Origin: Trissonchulus latispiculum
Lineage: Eukaryota > Nematoda > Enoplea > Enoplida > Ironidae
Assembly (NCBI GenBank): GCA_030248195.1
Contig: JASAND010021267.1
Span: forward strand, 1 to 64,000
Reading direction: 5' to 3'
DNA length: 64,000 nucleotides
This document shows positions 1 through 10,312 of the stretch, one piece after another; the first letter of the stretch is position 1, and each line of letters opens with the position of its first letter. Made by a program: the position numbers and the translations under genes. The notes beneath the pieces are model-generated. The model was not told the origin of the DNA. It made no database searches and saw only the letters and a program-made list of their open reading frames with translations.

Positions 1-3
1 AGA

Positions 4-685
4 TGCATTTCCGGAATAATTAATACAGTCAATGATCATTAAATTATATTAAATTCCTACGTATAAAATTATGTACGTACCTAGAAACCTAAGCTTTACG
101 TACCTAAATTCTACCTAAATAAAGCTACCGTAGTCCAAATTTCCAATATTAATGCCTAGTCAGCACCACTTTTACTGGTTAGCCTACCTACCAATAGAAA
201 CGAATCTATTTTAACTCTTTTCTGCAATTCCAGGAATTATATGGTAGCATGACTCTTTGATGAACGAGACCCCAAACTTTTGAACTTTTTATGTTTCCTG
301 TGCAATTTGTCTGAAAACTCATTAGTGTCAAAAGATATGATTCAAGTTTCTAAATTCAGCTACTTTCAAAATATTCCGCACAGTGAAAAACCATTAAACG
401 AAACTCTTTTGCACTTTTTGTATTTCCTGTGAAACAACTGGCATATGAAAAACCTAATGACTGTAACTAATGACTAAAGTTTAAGGCGGAGTTTGGCTTA
501 GTATATAAACCCTTGCTTTGTAAACATTGTTGCTCTGGTTGCTCTGACTGCTGTTATCTAAACGTTGCCTATTCTTCTACTTAGTAAAGCTTGTGTGCAG
601 TGTATGCGATCCAGCCCAGTGACGAGTCCAGTCGCACGCTTCCACGAACTTTGCCTATTCAACTACCTGGACCTGACTCGCCACA
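4..685 (+). repeat. 5' LTR of the rearranged element (U3-R-U5)
   Basis: The repeat begins TGCATTTCC and ends CGCCACA, giving the TG...CA ends of an LTR. It is followed after two bases by a primer-binding site. A TATA box at 502-509 predicts transcription start at about 530-540, so U3 is about 4-535. The 682-bp length is normal for Ty3/Gypsy elements. Confidence 0.75.
502..509 (+). promoter_or_regulatory. LTR TATA box
   Basis: The motif gtatataaac sits about 180 bp before the LTR 3' end and about 30 bp before the point (538) where the inverted LTR copy at 1990 breaks off. It is the only good TATA box in this LTR. Confidence 0.6.
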
Positions 686-687
686 TC

Positions 688-705
688 TGGTAGCAGAGCG
701 TGGTT
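688..705 (+). promoter_or_regulatory. Retrotransposon primer-binding site (initiator tRNA-Met type)
   Basis: The sequence TGGTAGCAGAGCGTGGTT starts two bases after the LTR. TGGTAGCAGAG is complementary to the CCA-bearing 3' end of animal initiator tRNA-Met, with later mismatches. TGG plus 15 bp at this location is the standard minus-strand priming site of an LTR retrotransposon. Confidence 0.65.
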
Positions 706-731
706 AGTCCGACACGTTTCTCTACCTAGAT

Positions 732-1079
732 TTGCCTATGTTCCATTTGAACAATCAACCCGACGTTGCAGCCGAGCCACACCAACAGTACCTTCAGAAT
801 TTTCCAGCCGAACAATTTCCAGTTCAGCCGCCATCCTTCGGAAACCAGCCTCTGAATTTGCCTCCAGTCCCTCCGCCAGTGCCGTTCGCCTCTCCTTCTA
901 ATCCCCAGGTGATCGTTATCCCAGTCACAACTAACGTTCCCTGCCAGAATTGCCACCGCCTTTTGGAGATCCTATTGAAGCGTACCCAGACCCTGATAGA
1001 AACCTCCCACCAGTCCGAATCGGAAGCCGCCCTCGCCAGACAGATCCTGGAAGTTGGCCAGCCCTGGAACCAACGATAA
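732..1079 (+). CDS. Leader ORF of the LTR element (115 aa, unknown function)
   Basis: This open frame begins 44 bp after the primer-binding site. The first two thirds is rich in Pro, Gln and Asn. The last third has a CxxC (CQNC, about residue 73) followed by a likely helix of Leu, Lys and Glu. The frame differs from that of gag, which starts 264 bp later. I recognise no family. It may be an accessory or 5' gag ORF or a chance frame in the leader; its freedom from stops and its composition argue mildly for coding. Confidence 0.4.
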   Translation: MPMFHLNNQPDVAAEPHQQYLQNFPAEQFPVQPPSFGNQPLNLPPVPPPVPFASPSNPQVIVIPVTTNVPCQNCHRLLEILLKRTQTLIETSHQSESEAALARQILEVGQPWNQR

Positions 1080-1342
1080 TCAGAATAATCAACAATCATG
1101 GCCAGAGCCCGGTACTCAAATAAGCTGTCTACTGTATTTGAACTTTACTTTATATAAACTTAACTTAATTGTTTATCTGACAACTGTGATTAGAATTCTG
1201 TGGCTAGACTCTTCTGTGATTAGAATTTAATTTGTGATTAGCTGTTATATTGTGATATATTTTGAGATTCCCGGTGAACATACCTGGGTTCTAGCACGAT
1301 AGGACACACAAAATTTCTAATCCAAACCCCACTTTGTAAGCA

Positions 1343-2062
1343 ATGAGTACGGATAATGCCAACAATCAAAAAGGGGCACCTGACCCGACTATGCAAGCTG
1401 ATTTTGACAGACTTGAAAGACACTCTAGAGCTATAAAAGCTCAAGCTCAAATTTTAGATCAAATTAAACAAGATCTTGCATTGTATACTGACCGTTTACA
1501 AACTTTACCAACTTTAGACACTATGCAAGATTTTTCGAATCTTCGTGACGACTTCACAGCTTTTAAGCAAAGTTTCTATGATACTTATGGGAACTCTTTT
1601 GATCCAAAAGCAGTTCTCATAGGACCCACAGAAGCAGTTTCACTCCCAAAAGATACTTTAAGACCTTTTCATGGAAAATCTGATGAGCAAAGCATAGATG
1701 ATTGGCTAGTTGTTTTCAAGTTAGTTGCTATTGCTCAAAATTGGGATGAAGATAAGCAATTAAAAGTTTTGCCCGCTTATCTTCGTGATTTTGCGCTAGA
1801 CGTTTACAGAAGCATAGATGCAGATGATCGTGATACGATACAAAAATTAGAAAGAGAACTTGTCGACAGGCTTAAGCCAGCTGAATACGAAAGACTAGCA
1901 AGCATGCAACTTCATAGTAGAACTCAAAAGGCTAAGGAAAGCGTTCAAGATTTTGCATATGCCGTTCAGCGCTTAGTGCAAAAAGCTTACCCAGAGCAAC
2001 AATGTTTACAAAGCAAGGGTTTATATACTAAGCCAAACTCCGCCTTAAACTTTAGTCATTAG
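1343..2062 (+). pseudogene. Truncated gag polyprotein of the LTR element
   Basis: Residues 15-75 are polar and coiled-coil-like. Residues about 105-216 form a Ty3/Gypsy retrotransposon gag (capsid-like) domain. It shows the motif LRPFHGKSDEQSIDDWL, then a helical stretch with LPAYLRDFALDVY and the terminal VQDFAYAVQRLVQKAYP. From about residue 217 the frame reads antisense LTR sequence, so the last ~23 residues are not gag. The CCHC zinc knuckle, protease, reverse transcriptase and integrase expected downstream are all missing. The start was chosen at the first ATG after a 260-bp stop-rich gap. Confidence 0.75.
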
Positions 2063-2530
2063 TTACAGTCATTAGGTTTTTCATATGCCAGTTGTTTCAC
2101 AGGAAATACAAAAAGTGCAAAAGAGTTTCGTTTTATGGTTTTTCACTGTGCGGAATCTTTTGAAAGTAGCTGAATTTAGAAACTTGAATCATATCTTTTG
2201 ACACTAATGAGTTTTCAGACAAATTGCACAGGAAACATAAAAAGCTCAAAAGTTTGGGGTCTCGTTCATCAAAGAGTTATGCTACCATATAATTCCTGGA
2301 ATTGCAGAAAAGAGTTAAAATAGATTCGTTTCTATTCGTAGGTAGGCTAACCAGTGACAGTGGTGCTGACTAGGCCCGCATCAGTATTGGAAATTTAGAT
2401 TACGGTAGCTTGGTTTAGGTAGAATTTAGGTACGTAAAGCTTAGGTTTCTAGGTACGTAACATAATTTTATACGTAGGAATTTAATATAATTTAATGATA
2501 ATTGACTGTATTAAGTATTCCGGAAATGCA
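1990..2530 (-). repeat. Inverted U3 portion of the LTR
   Basis: This block is the reverse complement of positions 4 to about 538. It includes the TATA box (inverted) and ends with the LTR terminus at 2530. The join with gag falls at cagagcaac, where gag and the inverted LTR share a short microhomology. The breakpoint coincides with the predicted transcription start (U3/R border). Confidence 0.8.
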
Positions 2531-2737
2531 TCTGTGACATCACCCACCCGTTATAAAAGTCAAAACTCCTGTTTTGAAAGGCGGTTATACAATACAAACA
2601 CAGCAAAATAATCACAGCAATCACTTCTATTAACTATAATGCATTATTACAATAATATAGGTGACATTTGTTGTGTGTTTCATTTCAACTACATGCTTGT
2701 AGAGTTAGTTTCTTTGATTACAAAAAAACATAAAAAA

Positions 2738-2810
2738 TTCCTGGACTGGGATTTGATCCGGGTACCTTTCGCATGCGAGGCGAGAAACCTGCCACTGCGC
2801 TACGCCCCTT
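2738..2810 (-). other. tRNA-like sequence (Ala-like, probable pseudogene or SINE head)
   Basis: On the minus strand this resembles a tRNA with a D-arm/A-box-like start, a loop that would carry a CGC anticodon, and a B box (GGATCAAATCC). A run of six T (2732-2737 complement) could end Pol III transcription. The acceptor stem, D stem and T stem do not pair properly, so I do not call a functional tRNA. It could be a decayed tRNA-Ala copy or the head of a tRNA-derived SINE. Confidence 0.4.
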
Positions 2811-5800
2811 AATAAATTTTAGTGCTTCTAGCGTTCATATACGTGAATGTCTTTTGCGCTAGGGTAAATCGTGTAGGCTATTGACTACTGCTAACTGCGT
2901 TCTGTGTAGCTACGTATGATGCTTTGCAGGAACCCATGTTTTAGCTACGAAGGCATATAGAATCAGTGTTTAAGTATATACAATTTGTGTTTCTTTCGTG
3001 TACAGCGAGGGTGAGGCAAAATCTGGGAGGGTATCTACGTAAACAAGTTATATCTATGAAAAGCGTGTAATTTTAAAATATTAACATGTAGCATATAAGG
3101 GGCAAATTAGGCGTTACAAATTGCTTTTTGAGTGTTAATGACACGAAGAACTGGCAATTAGGGGTAAAATTAACGAGCTTTTTTGACGGCTAACAATTCA
3201 AAGTTTTTATATGTAGGGGGTACCGGTGCAAATTTTAATTTTTCGGAAGAAATTTCAATTTTATTTTTGGTTTTATCAGTGTTATATCATCATCCTATGT
3301 TATCATGAGAGTTTAATCTAGAAATAACTTTAAATAATTTGAATTTTAATGTAATTTCGACTGCTTTTTGCCGGACGTGTAAAAGAAAGCCCTCCTGGGC
3401 GAAAAGCAAGAACAACTGGCTGGTGGAGGAGAGAATGAAAACACCAACTGGTGCAGAGAGACCGAAGAGTCACTTTTAGGAATCATAAGTCGGAAAGAGG
3501 TCGTGTGCTTAGGCATTTCGATGCACAGTCCAGACTTACAGCATTTCATTTTTGCATTTGCTTCTTGTATTTGCATCCTTATCTATTTTTCTTATCTTTT
3601 CACGAGTGATACCAAGAATTTATCTGGTAGATGTAGTAAGCCGAAAACAGTAGATTTTGTACGACGTCTTATAATCGAGTGAACACCGATGGTCTAATTG
3701 CAACTAATTGCAACGGTACAAGTAATGTCCGTTTAGAAACCATATCTGCACATGGTTGGTCGTGTTAGCCTTTTTGTTTGCCGAAACAGTGTTAACTCAC
3801 CTACCTATCGAGGGCCAGGAAGTCGGTTGCATTTGTTTATTTGTATGTAAGGTTAAACAGACAGAATTGCAACGTGTGGGCTATAGATGATTATAATAAG
3901 GTTGGACAGCAACTACCAAAGCAATAAATTGGTAATTGTAAAGGCGGTATATATCATAGAACCTAGGGAAGAGTGAAGCCAAATTTACAGAATTTTTGGA
4001 GCGTCATGGAGAGGTAAAGAAATATAAGACAAGTATAGAAGTGTCTCTGCTTTTCGTTATCATATTTGCGAGAAAACATACAAACTTGTTGAATTTTAAA
4101 ATATTTGAAAATTTATCAAATTTGTTGGAGTAACCGAAAGGAGTGACAGAGGCAACAAAGGGTTGTTCAGTCGCACAGCCACATTTCATACATAATGACT
4201 TGTGTTGTACGAAAAGGTCAATGAGACAGAACAAGATGGGGCAATAATAGTATGTAATATTTTGAAGGGAGGGAAATAGGGTTAGTGTGTTTGGGCTGAC
4301 TTTAATGGAGATTCTACGGAGAAGTGTATTGAAATTTAACGGCCGGTAATTATTGTGCCTTTATTGAAATTAGATTTGAAAAAGAAGAACAGAGACCACG
4401 GGTTGCAAGAGCCTGAAGAGTCTTAGGTTTTTAATCTTCTCGATAGAATATAAACTAGTATCAGCTCTGTTTGAATTTCGTAGTTATAGAGGGGTTCTCA
4501 CATTTCAAAATGTCGGAGGGGAGGGATATGACGCACATAAAGTTGAACTAAGCAAGTGTGCAAGGTTGAAGAGAACGGGCTGAGGGTTTCACACTTTAAA
4601 TTGAAAATAACTGTATATTGATTAGGGTATATGTATGAAATATATTCATTACGTAGTGACTATTTAGTCGCATGAAAAATGCAGATAATATGAGTTAAAG
4701 AGCTTAGAAATGCAAAGGTGAAAGGAACCCTAATGTGCCCTGTAAAACTTTCGGCTATGTTCTACGGGGGACGAGAGAATATTTTCCGAATTAATACAAT
4801 TATATAGAGAGGGAATTACGGTCATTCTCATGAAATTCTGTATCAACTAAAAGCTGGTGATTGAAAATAATACAAAGGACATATTTTGAGAATTTGCCAA
4901 ATTTTGAGAAAAATTCAAACCTAATGCAATTTTGTAACTTGCACACAGCTGTTCATAAAAATGAGATTCAGTTTCCATAGTGAGGGGAACATTTGAAGAC
5001 AAAATTTTAGCAGATTTATCAGGAGTTAATATTCCGTCGTGTCCTCAAGAAAGAATAGATGACTAGGTGTATTCAAAGACAGAGCTTGGGTTTAGACAAT
5101 ACAACTAGACAATAACAAGAGGCAAAGAGTCTCTGTACAAAGGGAGGGGGTATATAGGTGTTGTAAAATAACAGAACATTTTTCTTTGTTTTAGGCAGAA
5201 ATTTAGTAATGACAATTTAACACCCTTTAAGGTAAATTTAACAGGTTAAAACTATAAATTGGAAAACTTGGGCAGACTAGTAACAAGTACTAACCGAAAA
5301 CTTTAATATATAAATTTGGAATGTTTATTTTGTCATATTGTAAAAATTTTGGAGAAGATTTGCACACAAATAGCAGTGTAAATACAAAGGTTCAGAAAAA
5401 TTGAATGTTGTCGTGGTTATACTAGTAATTATTTAGAGACAAGGAGTCTCTGAACAATGGGGAAGGGTTAAGTTGGAATAACATAAATATTTTTTGTTTT
5501 AGAATTAGTGAGCTTTAAGCGAAAGATTAGAAGACCGTTATTTAAGGTAAAGGGAACTTTTGGCATTTTAAACTAGGCGTAGAGCTAAATGAGAATTATT
5601 GTAAGGTTTAAAATTTCAGGAAAAATAATATCTTGAGATGGAAGGCAATAACTTCAAGGGGGTCCATGAAATGAAATAAAGCGGTGACTCACCAGTGAGA
5701 TCCTAGTTGCTTCTATATGCAATAGGTGAAAAACAGATTGTAATTTCCAAACACTTTAACGACGGTAGAAAATATTTCAATGTGGTAAACATGCGTTAAT

Positions 5801-6125
5801 TGGAATCAAATTGTAATCAAAAGTTTATTTTAACGTTTCTGTAAGATGCTCTGAGTTTGCGAATTTACACGATTTTATACACAACCCATAGGGTTTCCAA
5901 ATTGAGACGGGTATTTCGTTAAGTCTACAGTGCTGCATTAGCAGAAAAATTAGTTACGAAGGAAAAACATTTTGTTTTAAATATCAAAATTTTCCAAAAG
6001 GCTCTAATCTTAGACTGCTAATTTAAACGGCCTAAGTTATTTCAAAATTATTATCAAGACTTTCCTTACAATATCAAAACTCGCTAAACCAAAGTAAACT
6101 AATTCAGTTATTTTTATGTTTAGGC
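2811..6125. other. Gene-free stretch with a degenerate ~320-bp duplication
   Basis: No convincing coding exon is visible on either strand. Two diverged blocks near 5110-5420 and 5430-5740 each open with a gag(g/a)caa(a/g)gagtctctg motif followed by acaa(a/t)gg. Each has a similar AT-rich continuation with a ttttgttttag stretch, suggesting an old tandem duplication about 320 bp apart. Short frames here look like chance. Confidence 0.35.
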
Positions 6126-6137
6126 TTTGCGCAAGGA

Positions 6138-6353
6138 ATGGACGAGCAGAATCAGGCGCTGGACCAGGGCCTAGGAGGGGGCGGTGCTCCTGGAGGGGTT
6201 GAGGGCGCAGGTGTAAAGTTGGAAGTGTTGGGGCAACCAAACTTTACGGGTGGAAACTGTGCGCGTATGGAAACGACGAACCTGGAGGAGACTTATGTTC
6301 CAGTCGACCTGGGCAGATCTCGCCAAGAACTAAATAAGCCTAACGAATTGTAA
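6138..6353 (+). CDS. Short Gly-rich ORF, possibly retroelement-derived (71 aa)
   Basis: The frame starts with ATG just after a pyrimidine-rich ttttatgtttag stretch that could be a splice acceptor. The N-terminus is Gly/Ala rich and the rest is acidic. GC content is clearly higher than in the surroundings, as in the 7408-7840 frame, and both contain a GAGV tetrapeptide in a Gly-rich context. They may be parts of one split gene or retroelement product. No known domain is recognised. Confidence 0.3.
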   Translation: MDEQNQALDQGLGGGGAPGGVEGAGVKLEVLGQPNFTGGNCARMETTNLEETYVPVDLGRSRQELNKPNEL

Positions 6354-7407
6354 ATGGAACTGACTAAAAGGACAAAAGTCTGCCTAACTACTGAACTACT
6401 AAGGAAACTTTGATTAAATTAAATACACGCTCAGTGAATAATTAGCCTACCTAGACTTGGAAAAGTACTCAGAGTCCTACCTACCGACTATACAAGTCTA
6501 ATAAAAACCTAACTAAAACACCCTAAATGGCTCAGCTACTGAGACCACATTTAATAGAATTAAAAACAAAGTGGAGCGACTCCCGAAAGTTATACAGCAC
6601 TGTGAATTTTGACATTTAAGCATTCATCAATGAAAATACAAAAACAGAGACAATTCAAATCAAATAAACATTCCAGAAAATTGACTACACCTAATAGGGC
6701 ATGAATAAAATTTCGGCACAATTTACAAAGCAGTTTATATAAACAAATCAAACCTCCCCGATTATTTAAAATCTTCAAAGGCTATTACCTAAGAAAAACT
6801 TTCTTAAGCCGTCGCGGCTAAACTAACTTATCTGAAATAAACTAATAAAACTTTCTTTCTAAATAGGCAACCATCATTTAGAAGTCAATTAAAAAGGGAA
6901 TAGAAGCTCAATAGAGCACCACTAATTAATTTAGGTCGACCCTCGAGGTCGCCTCGGAGCCTGTGATAGAAAGTAAAAACAAACTAATGACTTACGTTAC
7001 CAAGAAGGTCCAACAGGAAAGGCAAAGAAAATACACTTAATACTAAGGCCACGGAGCTATACACGGCCGCACGCGAGAAAGACAAAAGTTAAGACTGACT
7101 AGTTTTAAAGGAGACGTCTGAGTGGGATGCCTAGTGAATTTTGATTGGCTGAATTTGAGACCCTCTTGCATACCCGACTATGCGCTTCCACAAGTCTAGC
7201 TCAGCAGCGCCACCTAGTCGCTAAGTGGGCTGAATAAAACACGCGCATTTTAACATAGAAGAACAAACACTTTCAAGCTAATTTCACCCTAAATTTACAC
7301 AACATATATTTCTTATCAAAAATACCACTCTTACTAAAATTTCACCTTAGAATAAACCCACTAAAAATACACACTCAACACACATCAAACCTCACACATT
7401 ACACAGG
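6354..7407. other. AT-rich interval between two GC-richer ORFs
   Basis: No exon or recognisable repeat is seen. If the flanking frames belong to one gene this would be an intron, ending at the acceptor-like ttacacag at 7400-7407. Confidence 0.25.
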
Positions 7408-7840
7408 CGCAGGAGTAGGGGGAGGAGAGGTTCCTTCGGATCCCGAGGGCACAGGCGGGTTTACGATAGTTAGTCCGCGCTTGTCGAGTATCAGGTCCGC
7501 TTTAGAGGGGCTGAATGCCTTTGAAGGTGAGCTCCTAGGGCTAATGGAGACTATTCAGCTGGAGGGGGTGAATTCCTCAAAGTCGAAGAGAGCGCGTCGG
7601 CATTTGGCAGTAACCTGGCGCAGGATAGAGTATCGGTTAAAGTGGATAGCGAGGGAGCTTAATTTGCCAAGGCAGCAGGCACAGCAGCAGCAGGAAGAGG
7701 AAGAAGAAGAAGAATCAGAGGAAGAAGAAGAAGAAGAAGAAGAGGGGGAGGAGGAGGAGGAGGAGGAGGAGCCGCAGCAGCATCAGCAGGCGGAGGTGGA
7801 GGAGCAGCAGGTGCTAGAAAGCATTTCTAAATTTATTTAA
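7408..7840 (+). CDS. Acidic, Gln/Glu-tract protein segment upstream of an LTR
   Basis: The frame is open from 7408, where a possible acceptor (ttacacag) ends, to the stop at 7838-7840. The only in-frame internal start candidate is a TTG near 7481. The middle is helical and basic (SKSKRARRHLAVTWRRIEYR). The C-terminal third is an almost pure Gln/Glu tract interrupted by Ser and Gly. The frame ends 150 bp before a polypurine-tract-like sequence and LTR, so it may be the 3' ORF of an LTR retrotransposon. No domain is recognised. Confidence 0.4.
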
Positions 7841-7990
7841 AGTATTTAATATTTTGACTGAAACTAGGCAGAGAAACTAGCTACGGATAAACAAAAACAT
7901 ACGTAAAGCTAACGTAACTAGGCTAAGCTAGCAGCAAAAACAAAGTAACTACCTAAATTCCTTTTTCTACTTATGCGCCTAGTAGGGAGG

Positions 7991-8593
7991 TGACGCAGTG
8001 TTCTAACTTTCGTATTATAATTTACTCCGTTCTGACTTTCTGCATTGCTAACACCCAAAGTCTAACTTAAAGTATTATTAGCTTGCAAGTAACTGATTCA
8101 GAGAACTGCCAAAAGTGATGAATACGTTTTATGGCTTTTGCACTTTTTATGAGACATGACTAAGATCATTAGTGTCAAAACCCATGAATCAGCTAATAAC
8201 TTTTACTAACTTCAAAGAGTTTCCTTTTAAATTGTGCAATATCCTCCGGAAATTGCACCATACTCACTGAGTCAGCAAACCGCTATATAAGCGCTAGCTT
8301 TCTAGCAGTCAGCGGCCAGTCGTCAGTGTTCCCCAACTTAAATCAACCCTCTCTTATGAAAGTCCTATCATACTTGTGTTGCTCTAACCATTCACGTCCT
8401 TCATAGCAATTTATATGCCTGCAGTTGATTGAATATATTTATGCTATGTCTATCATTAAAGAAGTTTGGGCTTAACTTTTGGCTATCTACAACTACGATC
8501 CATACCCTGCAGTAACAGGTCCCGTTTTTGGTTCATTACTGGGCAACATTATTACGCTTCCACAAACACTGCGCCGGACCTCGACCTGCTACA
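7991..8593 (+). repeat. Second LTR (solo or 3' LTR)
   Basis: A purine stretch (agtagggagg, 7981-7990) precedes TGACGCAG. A TATA box lies at 8283-8290 and the block ends CTGCTACA at 8593. Motifs are shared with the 4-685 LTR in the same order: cattagtgtcaaaa, a ttttgcactttttatg-like segment, and cgcttccac...ggacct near the 3' end. This suggests a related but distinct family. No second copy was found upstream, so the element is truncated or the LTR is solo. Confidence 0.55.
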
Positions 8594-8679
8594 TATGTAA
8601 GGCCTGTATTCAAATGTAGAAAAATAAGGAAAAATGGAAAAAGCCAAAAAATAGCTAGAAATGAGTCCGCATTTTCGTA

Positions 8680-9416
8680 TAAATTTTCGGCCCATGTCAA
8701 GATAAAAGTTAGAACCCCAGAACCCCCATCAGAGAAAAAAGGAGGTTCTCATATTTTTTCATGAGTTTGATCCAGGACTTTGATTTGTATGTGACTACGT
8801 TGCGGATCCTTTCCCGTAACAGACACTTCTGCAGACATGATATGTTTATAATACGTGTATATATAAGCATACCAATCATCAAATTTGTAGCATATAACCA
8901 GGGTGTACTGGGGGAGGGGGGCCTTTCTGGCTTCCTGGCTCATAAATTTAGACTAAAATTTGTGTATATGCTACATTCAATATCCACAATATGGATGTCA
9001 ATCGAAAGCTGACGACAAGAAGAACAAGTTCGTCCCAGATCTAAGTCCAGGCAACGCACACACTTTTCGGTATACCCGGACTCCGGGACCCTCAGAACCT
9101 CCAGCAAACACTTAAAACTAAACAGTGGAGGATCAAATCTCTTGAAAAAATTTCAGAACCCCCATCAAAAATTTGAAACTAAATATAAGTAGTTACGGAT
9201 GAAATCTCTTCGAAAAGTTAAGAACCCCCAAGAACCCCCAGAACCCCATCAAAAAATGAAACTAAACATATATATATAGTTATAGATCAAATCTCAACAA
9301 AAACTTAAGAACCCCTAGAACCCGAAGAACCCCCATGAAAATAAAAGCTCCAAGAAAAACAAGTGGTAGATCAGAGCGCATAAAAAAGTGACTTTTATCT
9401 TGACATGGGCCAAATT
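8680..9416. repeat. Inverted repeat pair (ggcccatgtcaagataaaag)
   Basis: The 20-bp sequence ggcccatgtcaagataaaag at about 8689-8708 recurs inverted near 9388-9412, with the flanking aaattttc also matching. The interior holds repeated agaaccccc motifs. It looks like the ends of a small non-autonomous element. Confidence 0.5.
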
Positions 9417-9596
9417 TTCCATATTTGTTTATAAATGCTGTAAAGAATTATATATGAAAATTGAAGATGCGTCTAATTGCAAAAAATATTATCCAATTTT
9501 GGACGGCTCTACCCCAGACCTCCCCCCTCCCCGGTAGACAAACGTTTCTCTTGGGGGCCGCACCCGCCATCAGGAAACCCTGGATATGCCAGTGCC
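8887..9596. mobile_element. Candidate hAT-like MITE
   Basis: The 8-mer TCAAATTT flanks both sides (8879-8886 and 9597-9604). The right end reads inward as GGCACTGGCATATCCAGGG and the left end as GTAGCATATAACCAGGG, followed by G-rich sequence. This fits the usual design of small hAT elements, but the left terminus is degenerate and the interval overlaps the other inverted repeat pair. It is therefore less certain than the other hAT-type elements here. Confidence 0.4.
9105..9360 (+). repeat. ~80-bp degenerate tandem repeat
   Basis: About three units, each containing gatcaaatctc, a run of agaacccc(c) and catcaaaaa(t)tgaaactaaa. Later units add extra agaaccccc copies. Confidence 0.55.
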
Positions 9597-9674
9597 TCAA
9601 ATTTAAGTAAAATTTATGTCCATACCTTCATTCGTTTACGTATTTGAGTGCGTAACTCACAAGACTTGTCTGCA

Positions 9675-9772
9675 AAAATTCCTACTTTTTTCGGAAAAAT
9701 TCCTACTTTTATTCCTACTTTTTCCTACTTTTTTGCAAAATATTCCTACATTTTTTCCTACTTTTTTGATTT
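9675..9772 (+). repeat. TTCCTACTTTTT tandem motif
   Basis: About seven imperfect copies of ttcctacttttt, with interruptions. It is low-complexity sequence and any open frame through it is not meaningful. Confidence 0.6.
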
Positions 9773-10312
9773 TGGGTAGTATGAGGCCTGCCCTAGGTAC
9801 TCATTTGTGATGGGTCACTGGTGTCTAATTTGCGGGGGGGGTCAGCCGTTATCGTGCAGAGCAGATCATGTCCTTAAGCCTAATAGCTAAGGGCTTTTTC
9901 GCGCGCGAGTCAAAAGAGTAGAGTTAAATTTTTTTAACTCATTTAGCCCTGCTGGCGAGCTAAAATGAACTGTTTAAGTCGTTTAACCCTGTGCGTGAAA
10001 AGGCCCAAAGAGTGTGACATCTTAGTTATTATGTACTCTTGCCAACACTTAAGGAGCGATCGAAATAGGGTTGCGCTAAGTTTGTTAGATTTCAATTCTT
10101 TTTGCAGGCATGTAAACCACGTGCATGTGCAATATAGTATGAAGTATCTAATTCCTAGCTGGTATTTGTAATCCACAACGCCCAGAAAACCTTGCCTTGT
10201 GAGTGTAGTACCGCCTCTCATACTTCACTACTCGCTCAGACGAGGGGCGCGAATTTGTAAACAAAGTGGTTAACGACTTGGCTGTTTTATGGCCTGAGTG
10301 GTTCGTTGAAAC

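Larger units (their letters stand above)
1..2533 (+). mobile_element. Rearranged Ty3/Gypsy-like LTR retrotransposon with inverted LTR end
   Basis: The left side has a complete LTR, primer-binding site, leader ORF and gag, in the normal order. Instead of pol and a direct 3' LTR, the gag runs straight into a reverse-complement copy of the first ~535 bp of the LTR (1990-2530). The outermost bases are therefore inverted repeats (aga at 1-3, tct at 2531-2533). The two arms differ at scattered positions, for example around 160-180 versus 2340-2390, so this is unlikely to be an assembly fold-back artefact. It cannot transpose by itself because pol is absent. Confidence 0.8.

Noticed and set aside
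2738..2810. Functional tRNA-Ala(CGC)
   Set aside because: Internal promoter-like boxes are visible, but acceptor, D and T stems do not pair, so only a tRNA-like relic is called.
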